This document shows positions 16,115-25,369 of a stretch of DNA of 64,000 bases, in pieces. Position 1 is the stretch's first letter. Each line of letters begins with the position of its first letter. Below the pieces are notes generated by a model. That model was given only the letters and a program-made list of their open reading frames with translations. It did not search any database and had not been told where the DNA came from. Source of the stretch: Acidobacteriota bacterium (GTDB lineage: Bacteria; Acidobacteriota; Vicinamibacteria; Vicinamibacterales; UBA2999); assembly GCA_020851565.1 (NCBI GenBank), contig JADZCN010000006.1, positions 1 to 64,000 of the forward strand. The letters run 5' to 3'. Position numbers and translations under genes: made by a program.

Positions 16115-19054
16115 GAGCGTGGCGGCCTCGGCACGGGCATCGACGAGCAGCGGCACGTCCGCGTCGGCGTCCTTCCAGAACTCGAAGAACTCGGCGTAGG
16201 CAGCCTGCGCATCGTCGTGGCGCCCGAGCGCCGCCAGGGCCCGGGCCCGCTGCACCATCAGCCAGGGCTTCAGCCCGTTCAGACCGGACTGGACGGGCGG
16301 CGCGAGCAGATACTCGAAGGCGCGCAGCGCGTCGGCGTGCCGGCCCTGGAGCAACTGGGCGACCGCCCACAGGACCAGGGCGTCGGCTCGCTTCGGCGTG
16401 AACGTCGGGGGGTCGACCATGGCTTGGGCGTCGGCCGGTCGTCCCTCCGCCAGGGCCACGGCTGCATTGAAAACGGGTCTCCGTGCCTCGCCCTCCGGCG
16501 TGTTCGCCAGCTCGCGCACAGCCGCCGGCAAGGCCTGTCGCGCCAGCGCGGCGTTGCGGGCGAATGCGGCGTAGAACAACTGCTCGTCCGCGGAGCCGGG
16601 TGTGAGGTGGCCGGCTTTCCTCAGCTCCGCGAACCGTCGATCGGCATCGGCGGCCAGCCCGAACGTGGCGGCTGTCAGGACGGTCCCCATCGCCGGCTCG
16701 GCGAGGGCCGTCGCCCGGCCGTCGCGAACCATCCCGGCCATCCACGCGTCGGCCAGTGTCCAGGCCTCGCGCACGCGGCCCCTGAAGAGCGCGGCCTGCA
16801 CCCGGAGACCCGTGATGTTCACCTCGTCGCGCCGGCCCTTGACGGCCTCCACCTGCGCCTGCGCCAGGGCGTCGTCACCCGTGAGCGTGGCGAGGACGAG
16901 CAGGCCCGACCGCGCGCTCGTGCTGTCCTGCAGCTTCACCGCCTGCTCGAATGCCAGCCGGGCATCCTCGAAGCGCGTGGCGTCCATGAGCGCGTAGCCG
17001 AGGTTCGCATGGGCGTTGGGCTGATCCGGCCCGGCCTTCGTGGCGGCCTCGAGCATGGGAATGGCCTCGCTGACCCGGCCCTGCTGGCGCAGCAGGAGGC
17101 CGGTGTTGGCCAGCGCGGCGTAATCGTCGGGATAGGTGGCCAGCAGGAGCTTGTAGGTGTCGATGGCCCTGTCGAGATCCTCGGAGACCGTGGTGTGATA
17201 CCGCGCCTCGATGTAGTAGCGCTCGCGATCGCTCACGCGCTCCCGCAGCTCGTAGGCCTTCGTGGTGGCGGCCCGCGATTCGGCCAGCTGTCCCAGGTTG
17301 GAGTACACCGTGCCGAGGCGTGCGTAGGCCAGGGCGAAGTTCGGGTCGAGCTCGATGGCGCGCCTGAAGAACGGCACGGATTCGAAGTCGCCCTCGGTGC
17401 GCCGCGTGGTCGTGCCCTGGCTGTACGCCTTGAGCGCCTCGAGCGACGGCGTGGTCGCCTGCTCGACCGGCGCGTCATAACGCTGGATGGAGGCGAGCGA
17501 CTCCCCGAGGCGCTCGCGGAACTGCCGGACCGCTCCGCTGAGGGCCGCGAGCACGTCCTCCTTGCCCGAGGCCTGGACCTGCTCCTCCGCGAGGATGTCG
17601 CCCGTGACGCAGTCCTGCGCGCTCAGCGTGACGAGGTACGCGGATCCGAGACCGGCAATCGTTCCGCCGAGCAGCGCCTTGGCGGCCGCGCGCTGGCAGA
17701 GCTCGCGACCCACGTCGGGCGTCACCGGCGACATCGGATCCCGGCCCATCAACCGCAACGTGGATTGCTGCTGCTGCTCGTTGAGCACGTTCAGGAACGG
17801 CGACTGCCGCAGCTGGACGGCAAGCGCCTCGTCGAGCGTGTCATCGAACATCGTGTCGCCCGTCCGGTTGACGAACTCCGACAGGACGACGAGATCCCGG
17901 TCGGCGAGCGCGGGCGTCTGCTGTGAGCGCCAGAGCAACACCGCGGCGACGACGCCGATGGTCACGAGGGGTGCCGCAATCCACAACGCGGATCGCCGGG
18001 GAGACACGGACGCCGATGGCGCCGGGAACGCAGATGATGCAGATGAACCGGGAGCCGCAGATGACACAGATGAAGCGGGAGCCGCAGATGGCGCAGATGA
18101 AGCGGGAGCCGCAGATGGCGCAGATGACGCAGATAGATCAGGGGGGGCCAGATGGGGTTGGGGTGTCGTGCCGGCGGTCGCCGTCAGTGTGCGGCCGCTC
18201 TCCAGTGCCTTTCGGAGCCGCCTGAGATCGGCGCGCAGGTCTGCGGCGCTCTGGTAGCGCATCTCGCGGTCCTTCTCGAGCGCCCGGAAGACGATGCGGT
18301 CCAGGTCCTCGGGTACGCCCGCCGTCACCTGCGAGGGCGCGGGAGGAACGCCGCCGAGGATGCCCTCGAACACCACGGCCGCCGTCGCGCCCTGGAACGG
18401 TGCCCGGCCCGTCGCCATCTCATAGAGCACGATGCCCAGCGAGAACAGGTCGCTCCGCCCGTCGATCTCGAGCCCGCGCGCCTGCTCCGGCGACATGTAG
18501 TGGATGGTGCCGATGGCCGAGCCCGCCATCGTCACCTGGTCCGAGCCGCCGATGGTCTCGGCCCCGGCCGACGCCCGGCCGGGCTCGGTGAGCTTCGCGA
18601 CGCCGAAGTCCAGCACCTTCACCTGGCCGCGCGTCGTGATGAAGAGGTTGGCGGGCTTCAGGTCGCGGTGGACGATGCCCTTGGCGTGGGCCGCGTCCAG
18701 CGCGTCGGCGATGTGCTCGCCGAAGGACAGCACGTCGTCGAGCGGCAGCGGCCCGCGCGCGAGGCGGGCTTTCAGCGGCTCACCTTCGAGCCGCTCCATC
18801 ACCATGAACTGCTGCCCCTCGCGCTCGCCGATGTCGTGCAGGGTGCAGATGTGCGGGTGGTTCAGCGACGAGATGGCGCGCGCCTCCCGCAGGAACCGCT
18901 GAACCGACTCCGGGTCGGAGCACGCCTCCTCGGGAAGGAACTTGACGGCCACTTTGCGGCCCAGGCGGAGGTCCTCGGCCTCGTACACCACACCCATGCC
19001 GCCGCGGCCGAGCCGTTCGCCGATCCGGTAGTGCGAGACCGTCTGTCCCGTCAT
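16103..19054 (-). CDS. Ser/Thr protein kinase with TPR repeats
   Basis: A membrane-anchored eukaryotic-type kinase, 983 residues. The kinase domain covers 9-285: LGRGGMGVVY glycine loop, catalytic Lys in VAVKFLP, HRDLKPAN, DFG, and MSPEQARG in the activation loop. A Ser/Ala/Pro linker (about 303-345) encoded by a 9-bp repeat precedes a single membrane helix (about 355-375). The C-terminal half has a FlgO-like segment (FVNRTGDTMFDDTLDEAL) and several TPR repeats, presumably periplasmic. Its ATG overlaps the stop of the hybrid histidine kinase (ATGA), and its stop overlaps the M61 start, so the three are coupled. Confidence 0.93.
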   Translation of the reverse strand: MTGQTVSHYRIGERLGRGGMGVVYEAEDLRLGRKVAVKFLPEEACSDPESVQRFLREARAISSLNHPHICTLHDIGEREGQQFMVMERLEGEPLKARLARGPLPLDDVLSFGEHIADALDAAHAKGIVHRDLKPANLFITTRGQVKVLDFGVAKLTEPGRASAGAETIGGSDQVTMAGSAIGTIHYMSPEQARGLEIDGRSDLFSLGIVLYEMATGRAPFQGATAAVVFEGILGGVPPAPSQVTAGVPEDLDRIVFRALEKDREMRYQSAADLRADLRRLRKALESGRTLTATAGTTPQPHLAPPDLSASSAPSAAPASSAPSAAPASSVSSAAPGSSASSAFPAPSASVSPRRSALWIAAPLVTIGVVAAVLLWRSQQTPALADRDLVVLSEFVNRTGDTMFDDTLDEALAVQLRQSPFLNVLNEQQQQSTLRLMGRDPMSPVTPDVGRELCQRAAAKALLGGTIAGLGSAYLVTLSAQDCVTGDILAEEQVQASGKEDVLAALSGAVRQFRERLGESLASIQRYDAPVEQATTPSLEALKAYSQGTTTRRTEGDFESVPFFRRAIELDPNFALAYARLGTVYSNLGQLAESRAATTKAYELRERVSDRERYYIEARYHTTVSEDLDRAIDTYKLLLATYPDDYAALANTGLLLRQQGRVSEAIPMLEAATKAGPDQPNAHANLGYALMDATRFEDARLAFEQAVKLQDSTSARSGLLVLATLTGDDALAQAQVEAVKGRRDEVNITGLRVQAALFRGRVREAWTLADAWMAGMVRDGRATALAEPAMGTVLTAATFGLAADADRRFAELRKAGHLTPGSADEQLFYAAFARNAALARQALPAAVRELANTPEGEARRPVFNAAVALAEGRPADAQAMVDPPTFTPKRADALVLWAVAQLLQGRHADALRAFEYLLAPPVQSGLNGLKPWLMVQRARALAALGRHDDAQAAYAEFFEFWKDADADVPLLVDARAEAATLERR
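18020..18142. repeat. CGCAGATGA 9-bp repeat in the kinase linker
   Basis: A dozen or so nonamers (GCAGATGAC, GCAGATGGC and the longer unit AAGCGGGAGCCGCAGATG) lie in coding sequence, giving the SSAPSAAPAS-type linker. It is the same family, in opposite orientation, as the array at 16059-16114. Confidence 0.9.
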
Positions 19055-21153
19055 GCCGCACCCGTTTCGCGTTCCTGGAGCACTTCACGGATCTTACGGG
19101 CAAGCTCCATCGGAGTGAACGGCTTCTGCAGGAAGGGCTTGCCTTCGTCCAGCACGCCAGTTCGGACGATGGCCTCGTCCGTATAGCCGGACACGTAGAG
19201 GATACGGGTGGCCGGCCGGAGCGCCCGCAGCGCCTCGGCCATGGCCGTGCCGCTCATGTCGCCCAGGATGACGTCGCAGACGGCGATGTCGAAGTGCCGC
19301 GTGTCGTCGGTACCAAGGGACAGGCCGGCACGGCCCGACGCCGCTTCGGTCACGGTGTACCCGAGCCGGGTGAGCAGTTCCTTCGCCAGCCGGCGCACCG
19401 AGGCATCGTCCTCGACGAGCAGGACGTGCTCGGTGCCGCCCGGGAGCTTCTGGGCGGCGGTCTCCGGCTCGGTGGCCGGCTCCTCTTCCGCGCGCGGGAG
19501 CAGCACGCGAAACGTCGTGCCAAGCCCGACCTCGCTGCTCACGCTGATGTTCCCCTCGGCCTGGCGGATGATGCCGTAGGCGGTGGAGAGGCCGAGGCCG
19601 GTGCCCTTGCCGGCCTCCTTGGTGGTGAAGTACGGCTCGAAGATCCGCGCGCGGACACCCGGCGACATGCCGGTGCCCGTGTCGGAGACGATGAGCGCCA
19701 CGTGCGGGCCGGCGCGCAGGCCGAGCTCGGTCGCGGTCGACTCGTCGATGGTCACGTCGGCGGTTTCCACCGCCAGGCGCCCGCCCTTGGGCATGGCGTC
19801 GCGCGCGTTGACGGCCAGGTTCATCAGCACCTGTTCGATCTGGCCCGCGTCCACCCGGACGAAGGGCAACGCGGACTTCGCCGAGACGGCGAGCTGGATG
19901 TCCTCGCCCATCATCCGCCGAAGCATGGGCTCGACCTTCGAGAGCGCCGTGTTCAGGTCCAGCACCTTCGCCTTCGCGGCCTCTCGGCGGCTGAACGACA
20001 GCATCTGGCGCGTGAGCTCCGCCGCGCGCAGCGCCGCGCGTTCGATCTCCTCGGCGTCGGCACGGCGCGGATCCTTTGGCTCGAGCGATTCCCGGAGGAT
20101 GTCGGCGTAGCCGATGATGGCGGTCAGCAGGTTGTTGAAATCGTGCGCAATACCACCGGCCAGGCGGCCGACCGATTCCATCTTCTGCGCGTGGCGCAGC
20201 TGCTCTTCGAGCTGCACGCGCTTCAGGCGGACGTCGTCCCGCTCGGCCTTCATGGCCGCCAGGAGGTGGCCGATGGTGGAGGCGAGCAGCAGGAAGACGA
20301 AGGTGACGGTCCTGGCCGCCTCGATGGAGAGGCCCTGGAGGGGCCCCAGGCCGAACACGGCCAGCGCGATGGCCACCCCGGTGATGAGCGCCAGCACGGC
20401 CGACGCGCCGCGGGCGCCGAAGCGGAGCCCCGCCCAGGCGACGAGCGGCAGCGCAAGAAGGGCGATCCCGCCCGGCGGTAACAGGCCGGTCGGCAGAAGT
20501 CCGAACGCCAGCAGGGCGAGGCCGAAGAGGCTCAGCAGCAGGGAAATCGCCTCGAGGATGTGGAGCGGGCTGTCCGGGACGCGCCGAGCCTTGAGCCAGG
20601 CGAACACGATCGGCACGCACATCGCGATGCCGAGCCAGTCGCGCATCAGCCACAGCAGCCAGCCCCATGCGAGGTCCGCGGTCGGCAACTGGCCCAAGGC
20701 CCAGGCGGCCGTCACCCCGATGGTGGCGGCGGCCGCAGCGCCTACAGGGGCGGCAATGAGGGACAGCCCCAGCGGATCCCGGATGCGCTCGAGCCGATCG
20801 TCGAAGCGGAAGCGCCGAAGCAGCGGCACCACCAGCAGTGTTTCCACGACGGGCGCGAACGCGCCCAACAGGGCCACGAGCCAGGGTGCACGAAGCCAGA
20901 CGACGAGGGCAGAGGCGAGGTAGATGCCGGGAAGAACCCGAGGCCCGAGCAGCCAGACGGCCGCCACGGCGAGGCCGGCGGCGGGCCAGACCGGGGTGGC
21001 CGCGGACCCGCCGGCGAACCGGGGCAGGAGGACGAGTTCGGCGAGAAGGATGTAACCGAGCGCAACCGCTGCGTTCTGCAGGACGATGTGCAGGGTCGAG
21101 GTAGTGGAAGACCACGCCTGGAACCGGGTCGCGAGGGGTGAACGCGTGGACAC
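19051..21153 (-). CDS. MASE1 hybrid sensor histidine kinase
   Basis: A 700-residue membrane sensor. Residues 20-300 form a MASE1-like sensor of about eight helices. A short coiled coil leads to the HisKA domain with phospho-acceptor His337 in [11 protein letters not shown], an HATPase domain ([10 protein letters not shown] near 445, DTGTGM near 491, GKGTGLGLS near 517), and a C-terminal receiver domain with phospho-Asp627 in VCDVILGD. Its receiver lacks an output domain, so signalling must pass to another protein; the coupled Ser/Thr kinase is the obvious neighbour, but that link is inference. First gene of the operon. Confidence 0.92.
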   Translation of the reverse strand: MSTRSPLATRFQAWSSTTSTLHIVLQNAAVALGYILLAELVLLPRFAGGSAATPVWPAAGLAVAAVWLLGPRVLPGIYLASALVVWLRAPWLVALLGAFAPVVETLLVVPLLRRFRFDDRLERIRDPLGLSLIAAPVGAAAAATIGVTAAWALGQLPTADLAWGWLLWLMRDWLGIAMCVPIVFAWLKARRVPDSPLHILEAISLLLSLFGLALLAFGLLPTGLLPPGGIALLALPLVAWAGLRFGARGASAVLALITGVAIALAVFGLGPLQGLSIEAARTVTFVFLLLASTIGHLLAAMKAERDDVRLKRVQLEEQLRHAQKMESVGRLAGGIAHDFNNLLTAIIGYADILRESLEPKDPRRADAEEIERAALRAAELTRQMLSFSRREAAKAKVLDLNTALSKVEPMLRRMMGEDIQLAVSAKSALPFVRVDAGQIEQVLMNLAVNARDAMPKGGRLAVETADVTIDESTATELGLRAGPHVALIVSDTGTGMSPGVRARIFEPYFTTKEAGKGTGLGLSTAYGIIRQAEGNISVSSEVGLGTTFRVLLPRAEEEPATEPETAAQKLPGGTEHVLLVEDDASVRRLAKELLTRLGYTVTEAASGRAGLSLGTDDTRHFDIAVCDVILGDMSGTAMAEALRALRPATRILYVSGYTDEAIVRTGVLDEGKPFLQKPFTPMELARKIREVLQERETGAA

Positions 21154-21189
21154 GCCGGAGCAAGCGTATCGGTGAGGGAGGGATGGTGC

Positions 21190-21375
21190 AAGCGGGCGGC
21201 GCTTCGCGCCGTGCGGGCCTCGCGGCCATGGCCGCTCGGTGGGCGGCTGGCGGGGCCAGCCGTGGGCGGCGCTTCGCGCCGTCGGCGCGCCTACGGCGCG
21301 TGAGATTCTGGCTCCAACCTCGCGAAGCGAGGGCTGCCGAACGAAGAGAGGCCCACGGCGCGAAGCGCCGCCTGT
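21190..21375. repeat. REP-like GC hairpin cluster
   Basis: Upstream of the histidine kinase and next to the tRNA lie GGCGGCGCTTCGCGCC at 21195-21210 and 21265-21280 and its inverse at 21358-21373, plus short palindromes such as CGCGGCCATGGCCGCTCG and CCTCGCGAAGCGAGG. No gene is present. Confidence 0.8.
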
Positions 21376-21377
21376 TC

Positions 21378-21472
21378 TGGCGGTGAGGGAGGGATTCGAA
21401 CCCTCGGTAGGACTTTAAAGGTCCTACAACGGTTTAGCAAACCGCCGCCTTCAGCCTCTCGGCCACCTCACC
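21378..21472 (-). tRNA. tRNA-Ser (GCU)
   Basis: A 95-base serine tRNA with encoded CCA. The acceptor stem pairs GGTGAGG (5' end at 21472) with CCTCACC, discriminator G at 21381. The anticodon loop TTGCTAA gives anticodon GCU. A long variable arm (TAGGAC with GTCCTA) and the T-loop GGTTCGAATCC confirm the serine type. It stands alone. Confidence 0.96.
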
Positions 21473-21566
21473 GCGCGGACCTTCAAGTATACGCTGCGCC
21501 CAGCCGTCCCGGAAACGGCCGTACCCGGCCGCCGGCGGCGTCATCCACAGAAGCGCCTGACGACGC

Positions 21567-22703
21567 TCAGAGGATCCGCTCGAGCTGCGCTAGTCCCTCC
21601 AGATCCACCCACTCGTCCAGGCCATGGATGCCTCCTCCGGGCGGGCCGAAGATGACCGACGGAATCCCCGCCGCCTGGATGAGCGCCGCGTCCGTCCACC
21701 ACGGCGCGGCGCACACGAGGGCGGTGTTTTCCATCTCGGCCCGGGCCGCGTCCGCCACCGCACGCACCACGGGCGTCGCCTCGTCCACGAGCATCGGATC
21801 GCGCCACAGCCGCCAGTCGAGCGTCGCCTCGAAGCGAGGGTCGCGCGCCCTCAGGGAATCGAAGAGGCGCTCGACCTCGGCCGTCAGGCCGGCCCGCGTC
21901 TGGCCCGGGAGCGTCCGCCACACGAACTGCGCTTCGCACGCCGCCGGACAGGTGAAGATCTCCGTGCCCCCGCGCACCAGCGAGGCCACCACCGCGCCAT
22001 GCCCCAGCAAGGGGTGACCCGCGCCGGCGTTGAGCCGCACGTCGAGATCCTCGAGAGCCACGATGATCCGGGCCATCATCGCGATCGCGTCGATGCCTTC
22101 GTCGCGCCGGGCCGTGTGCGCGGCGCGGCCTCGCGTCGCGATCGTGCCCGTGGCGAAGCCGCGGTGGCCGATCATCAGCCGCAGGTCGCTGGGCTCGGTG
22201 ACGATGCAGGCATCCGGCCGGACGTTGCGTCGTGCGAGCTCGGCCAGCACCGCCTCCGCCCCCCGGCTGTCGCTCTCCTCGTCGGCGACAATCATCAACC
22301 ACAGCTCCCCGGCACAGGGCTGCGCGGCCACCTCCGCCGCCACGCGCATGATCGCGGCCAGGCTCCCCTTCATGTCGTAGGCGCCGCGCCCGTGCAGCCG
22401 GCCCGCGCGGACGGCGGCGGCGAACGGGCTCGCCATGCCGGCCACGCCGACGGTGTCGGTGTGCGCGTAGAGCATCAGGCTGCGGCCGCCGCCCGTGCCG
22501 GGCACGCGGCACAGCAGGCTGGGGCGGTCCGTTCCGGGCTCACCGGATGCGACCTCCGCAGCGTCAACGCCCCTCGAGGCCAGCCACCGTGCGACGGTAT
22601 GCGTGATGGCGCGCTCGCCCGGGGCGCCAGGCACCAGGGTGGAATTGATCGAATTGATCGCGACGAGCTCGCAGGCGAGGTCGACCAGGCTCACGGGACT
22701 CAT
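21567..22703 (-). CDS. M20 family peptidase / deacylase (ArgE/DapE-like)
   Basis: A cytoplasmic dinuclear zinc hydrolase of family M20, 378 residues, no signal peptide. Visible metal-site motifs: YAHTDTV (first His and Asp), GRGAYDMKG (bridging Asp), DEESDSRGAE (catalytic Glu pair), TEPSDL, and the C-terminal GGGIHGLDEWV. A dimerisation domain is expected near 175-285 (RGRAAHTARR). Substrate cannot be told from sequence: acetylornithine, succinyl-diaminopimelate or dipeptides are possible. The argH gene at the left edge is too far away to be evidence. It is divergent from the J-domain gene with 17 bases between starts. Confidence 0.88.
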   Translation of the reverse strand: MSPVSLVDLACELVAINSINSTLVPGAPGERAITHTVARWLASRGVDAAEVASGEPGTDRPSLLCRVPGTGGGRSLMLYAHTDTVGVAGMASPFAAAVRAGRLHGRGAYDMKGSLAAIMRVAAEVAAQPCAGELWLMIVADEESDSRGAEAVLAELARRNVRPDACIVTEPSDLRLMIGHRGFATGTIATRGRAAHTARRDEGIDAIAMMARIIVALEDLDVRLNAGAGHPLLGHGAVVASLVRGGTEIFTCPAACEAQFVWRTLPGQTRAGLTAEVERLFDSLRARDPRFEATLDWRLWRDPMLVDEATPVVRAVADAARAEMENTALVCAAPWWTDAALIQAAGIPSVIFGPPGGGIHGLDEWVDLEGLAQLERIL

Positions 22704-22720
22704 CTGGATATCATTGACCG

Positions 22721-23509
22721 GTGACCAGCCTTGTCCGATCCGGACAGCCGCAGGAGCAGGACATCGAGGGCCTGCGCGCGCGGCTCGCCGAGCTCGACGC
22801 GGCGCTCCGCGAGCGCGCCGCGGAGGTGGCTCGTGTAACGTCGGAGCTGGCTGCGTTCAGGATCAGGTACCGCCAGGAGGTCGGGCTGCTGCACGAGGAG
22901 CTCGACGAGCTCGAGCGCGCCATCGACGAGGCCACGCGGGGCCAGATCTCCGATACCGCGACGAACGCGGACACGGAGGCGGCGGAGTCCCCTCCGGGCC
23001 CGATGCCGGAGCCGCCGCCTCGCTACACGTCCGACGCGGCACGCAGGCTGTTTCGCGACGTCGCGAAGGCCGTCCACCCCGATCTCGCCCACGACGAACT
23101 GGCGCGCGATCGTCGCCATGCGCTCATGATCGAGGCCAACCGTGCCTATGCCCTCGGCGACGAGGAGCGCCTCCGCTGGATCCTGCAGGCCTGGGAGAGC
23201 AGTCCCGAGGCCGTGCAGGGCACCGATCTCGAGGCCGCGAGGCTGCGGCTGGTCCGCCGCATCGCCCAGATCGAGGAACAGCTCGGCGCCCACGCCGAGC
23301 ACCTGGCGGCCCTGCAGGACTCGTCGCTGGGGAAGCTGAAGGCGATGGTGGACGAGGCGGCCGCCCGGGGCCGGGACCTGGTGAGGGACATGGTCGGTCG
23401 GCTGAAGCGCGACATCCTGGTGGCCCGCAATCGCCTGGATGCGATCCGGTGGCGAAGCAGCCCTACGACCCGAGCACGACGTGGCGCGTCTCGGCGAACT
23501 CCCGCGTGA
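22721..23509 (+). CDS. Coiled-coil protein with degenerate J domain
   Basis: A 262-residue cytoplasmic protein. Residues 12-73 form a coiled coil (GLRARLAELDAALRER), residues 88-100 are Pro-rich, and residues 103-155 resemble a J domain with the essential His-Pro-Asp at 119-121 inside VAKAVHPDLA and a following helix LMIEANRAYALGD. A second coiled coil follows (175-250). J domains stimulate the ATPase of DnaK; the client or partner is unknown. GTG start. Its last 47 bases overlap the convergent CoA-transferase gene, so the Arg-rich tail may be an extension without function. Confidence 0.75.
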   Translation: MTSLVRSGQPQEQDIEGLRARLAELDAALRERAAEVARVTSELAAFRIRYRQEVGLLHEELDELERAIDEATRGQISDTATNADTEAAESPPGPMPEPPPRYTSDAARRLFRDVAKAVHPDLAHDELARDRRHALMIEANRAYALGDEERLRWILQAWESSPEAVQGTDLEAARLRLVRRIAQIEEQLGAHAEHLAALQDSSLGKLKAMVDEAAARGRDLVRDMVGRLKRDILVARNRLDAIRWRSSPTTRARRGASRRTPA

Positions 23510-24758
23510 GCTCCGCCCGCACATCGGGGTGCGCGATGCTGATGAGCGCCTCGGCCCGCTGCCGAAGCGACCGCCCGAACAGGTTCACCGCGCCGTACTC
23601 GGTCACCACCCAGTGCACGTGCCCCCGCGTGGTCACCACCCCCGCGCCCGGCTTGAGCGCCGAGACAATGCGCGAGACGCGCCCGCCGGCCGCCATCGAC
23701 GGCAGCGCGATGATGGGCTTGCCTCCCTCGGAGAGCGCGGCCCCGCGAATGAAGTCCATCTGGCCACCGATGCCGGAGTAGATGCGGAACCCGATGGAGT
23801 CGGCCACGACCTGGCCGGACAGGTCGATCTCCAGGGCCGAATTGACGGCCACCACCTTGTCGTTCTTCCGGATGAGGGCGGTGTCGTTCGTCCGGTCGCA
23901 CGGGTGGAACTCGACGAGCGGGTTGTCGTCCACGAATCGGTAGAGCCGCTCGCTGCCCAGCACGAAGCTGGTGACGATGCGTCCGGGGTGCACCTTCTTG
24001 CGGCGGTTGGTGATGACACCCCCTTCGACCAGGTCGAGGATGCCGTCCGAGAACATCTCCGTATGGATGCCGAGGTCGTGCTTGTCGCCGAGGCGGCGAA
24101 GCGCGGCATCCGGGATGGCCCCGATACCCATCTGCAGCGTCGCGCCGTCTTCAACCAGCGCGGCCACCTGTGCGCCAATGGCGTCCTCGACATCCGTCGG
24201 TGGGGCCGCCGTGTGGGCGGGCAACGGCCGGTCGGTGTAGACGCACGCGTCGATCCGCGAGAAGGGCACCAACGTGTTCCCGAGCGTGCGCGGCATCTGC
24301 TGGTTGATCTCCGCAACGATGTGCCGTGCCGAGAGCGACGCCGCCAGGGCCGCGTCCACCGACGTGCCCAGCGAGCAGAAACCGTGCGAGTCAGGCGGCG
24401 AGAGTTGCAGCAGCGCCACGTCGAGTGGAATCCGGCCGGTCAGAAACAGTGCCGGGATGTCCGAGAGGAAGACCGGGATGAAGTCGGCCGCGCCCTCGTC
24501 GATGGCGCGTCGCACCGGCGGCCCGGCGAAGAGGGACACCGACAGGAACCGCCCGCGATGCTCGGCGTTGACGAAGGGTGCGGGCCCCTCGGTGTGCAGG
24601 TGATAGAGTTCGATGCCCGAGAGAGACTCGTTTCGGACGAGCGCCTCGACGAGCGGCGTGGGCGTCGCGGCGGCGCCGTGCACGAAGAGGCGCATGCCGC
24701 TCCTGACGATGGAGAGGGCCTCGTCGGGCGACGAGGCGACGACAGGAACGTGGCTCAT
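23463..24758 (-). CDS. Acetyl-CoA hydrolase/transferase family protein
   Basis: A cytoplasmic class I CoA-transferase of the acetyl-CoA hydrolase / 4-hydroxybutyrate CoA-transferase type, 431 residues. Such enzymes move CoA between short acyl groups through a glutamyl-CoA intermediate. The catalytic Glu is in GIHTEMFSDG; the CoA-site glycine block QMGIGAIPDA lies just before, and GGQMDFIRGA follows in the second half. Single gene with no pathway partners nearby, so the acyl substrates are unknown. Confidence 0.9.
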   Translation of the reverse strand: MSHVPVVASSPDEALSIVRSGMRLFVHGAAATPTPLVEALVRNESLSGIELYHLHTEGPAPFVNAEHRGRFLSVSLFAGPPVRRAIDEGAADFIPVFLSDIPALFLTGRIPLDVALLQLSPPDSHGFCSLGTSVDAALAASLSARHIVAEINQQMPRTLGNTLVPFSRIDACVYTDRPLPAHTAAPPTDVEDAIGAQVAALVEDGATLQMGIGAIPDAALRRLGDKHDLGIHTEMFSDGILDLVEGGVITNRRKKVHPGRIVTSFVLGSERLYRFVDDNPLVEFHPCDRTNDTALIRKNDKVVAVNSALEIDLSGQVVADSIGFRIYSGIGGQMDFIRGAALSEGGKPIIALPSMAAGGRVSRIVSALKPGAGVVTTRGHVHWVVTEYGAVNLFGRSLRQRAEALISIAHPDVRAELTREFAETRHVVLGS

Positions 24759-24866
24759 TCATCCCATCATCCCCCATGCCGGGGGTTCCGGTCAGGCCGC
24801 CCCAACCCGGCCGATGCCGCGACGGGTGCGCCCGCTGATGGCGCACCCGCCGCCCGCGTGGGCCCC

Positions 24867-25016
24867 TCACACCGGGGTACGTCCCTGCAGCACGCGGATC
24901 AGCATCACCGCCACCGCGAGCACGAGCAGGACATGGATGAAGCCTCCCAGGGTGTAGGAGCTCACCATTCCGAGCAGCCACAAGACGACGAGCAGGACGA
25001 GAATCGTATTCAGCAT
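24867..25016 (-). CDS. Lmo0937-family small membrane protein
   Basis: A 49-residue hydrophobic protein. It begins MLNTILVLLVVLWLLGM and has the family hallmark SYTLGGFIHVLLVLAVAVML, giving two short membrane helices, then RVLQGRTPV. Function is unknown; homologues are often induced by envelope stress. It lies 35 bases downstream of the YtxH gene on the same strand and probably belongs to the same transcript. Confidence 0.85.
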   Translation of the reverse strand: MLNTILVLLVVLWLLGMVSSYTLGGFIHVLLVLAVAVMLIRVLQGRTPV

Positions 25017-25051
25017 TGGGGTCCTCGATTCGTTTGCGTTCTGTACCAGAG

Positions 25052-25369
25052 TCAGCCGTTGGTCCGGCGGCCCGAGGGGATGGCCTCCGCTCCGGCCTCT
25101 ACGAGATCCCTCGCCTCGGCCTCGAGGCGATCGGCTGCGCGCTCCACACGCGCGAGCAGCGTGTCGAGCCGCCCGGCCACGCGCGCGGCCAGGTCGCGAT
25201 AGCGCTCGGTCATCGAGTCGCGCAGCGCGCCCGCCGACTCGCCGATGTCGCCGCGGAGCTCCGCGCCCGCCTTCGGCGCATACAGCAGCGCCAGCCCTGC
25301 CCCGACCACCGCACCGGCCAGCAGGCCCGTGCCGAAGCCGGACGACGTGTTCTTACCGTGATGAAACAT
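25052..25369 (-). CDS. YtxH-domain stress protein
   Basis: A 105-residue protein with a glycine-rich membrane segment (GFGTGLLAGAVVGAGLALLYAPKAG) followed by a long amphipathic helix (about 40-100) of Arg/Glu/Ala/Leu heptads, the YtxH/gas-vesicle-G-like layout. The APKAG turn after the helix is typical. Start at ATG 25369 is fixed by GGAGG six bases upstream; the longer frame to 25417 would overlap the upstream gene. The family is linked to general stress, but its job is not known. Confidence 0.82.
   Translation of the reverse strand: MFHHGKNTSSGFGTGLLAGAVVGAGLALLYAPKAGAELRGDIGESAGALRDSMTERYRDLAARVAGRLDTLLARVERAADRLEAEARDLVEAGAEAIPSGRRTNG

Noticed and set aside
22643-22660. TTGATCGAATTGATC as a second FNR-type site
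   Set aside because: It is a direct repeat within the M20 coding sequence (Asn-Ser-Ile-Asn-Ser) and does not have the TTGAT-N4-ATCAA spacing.
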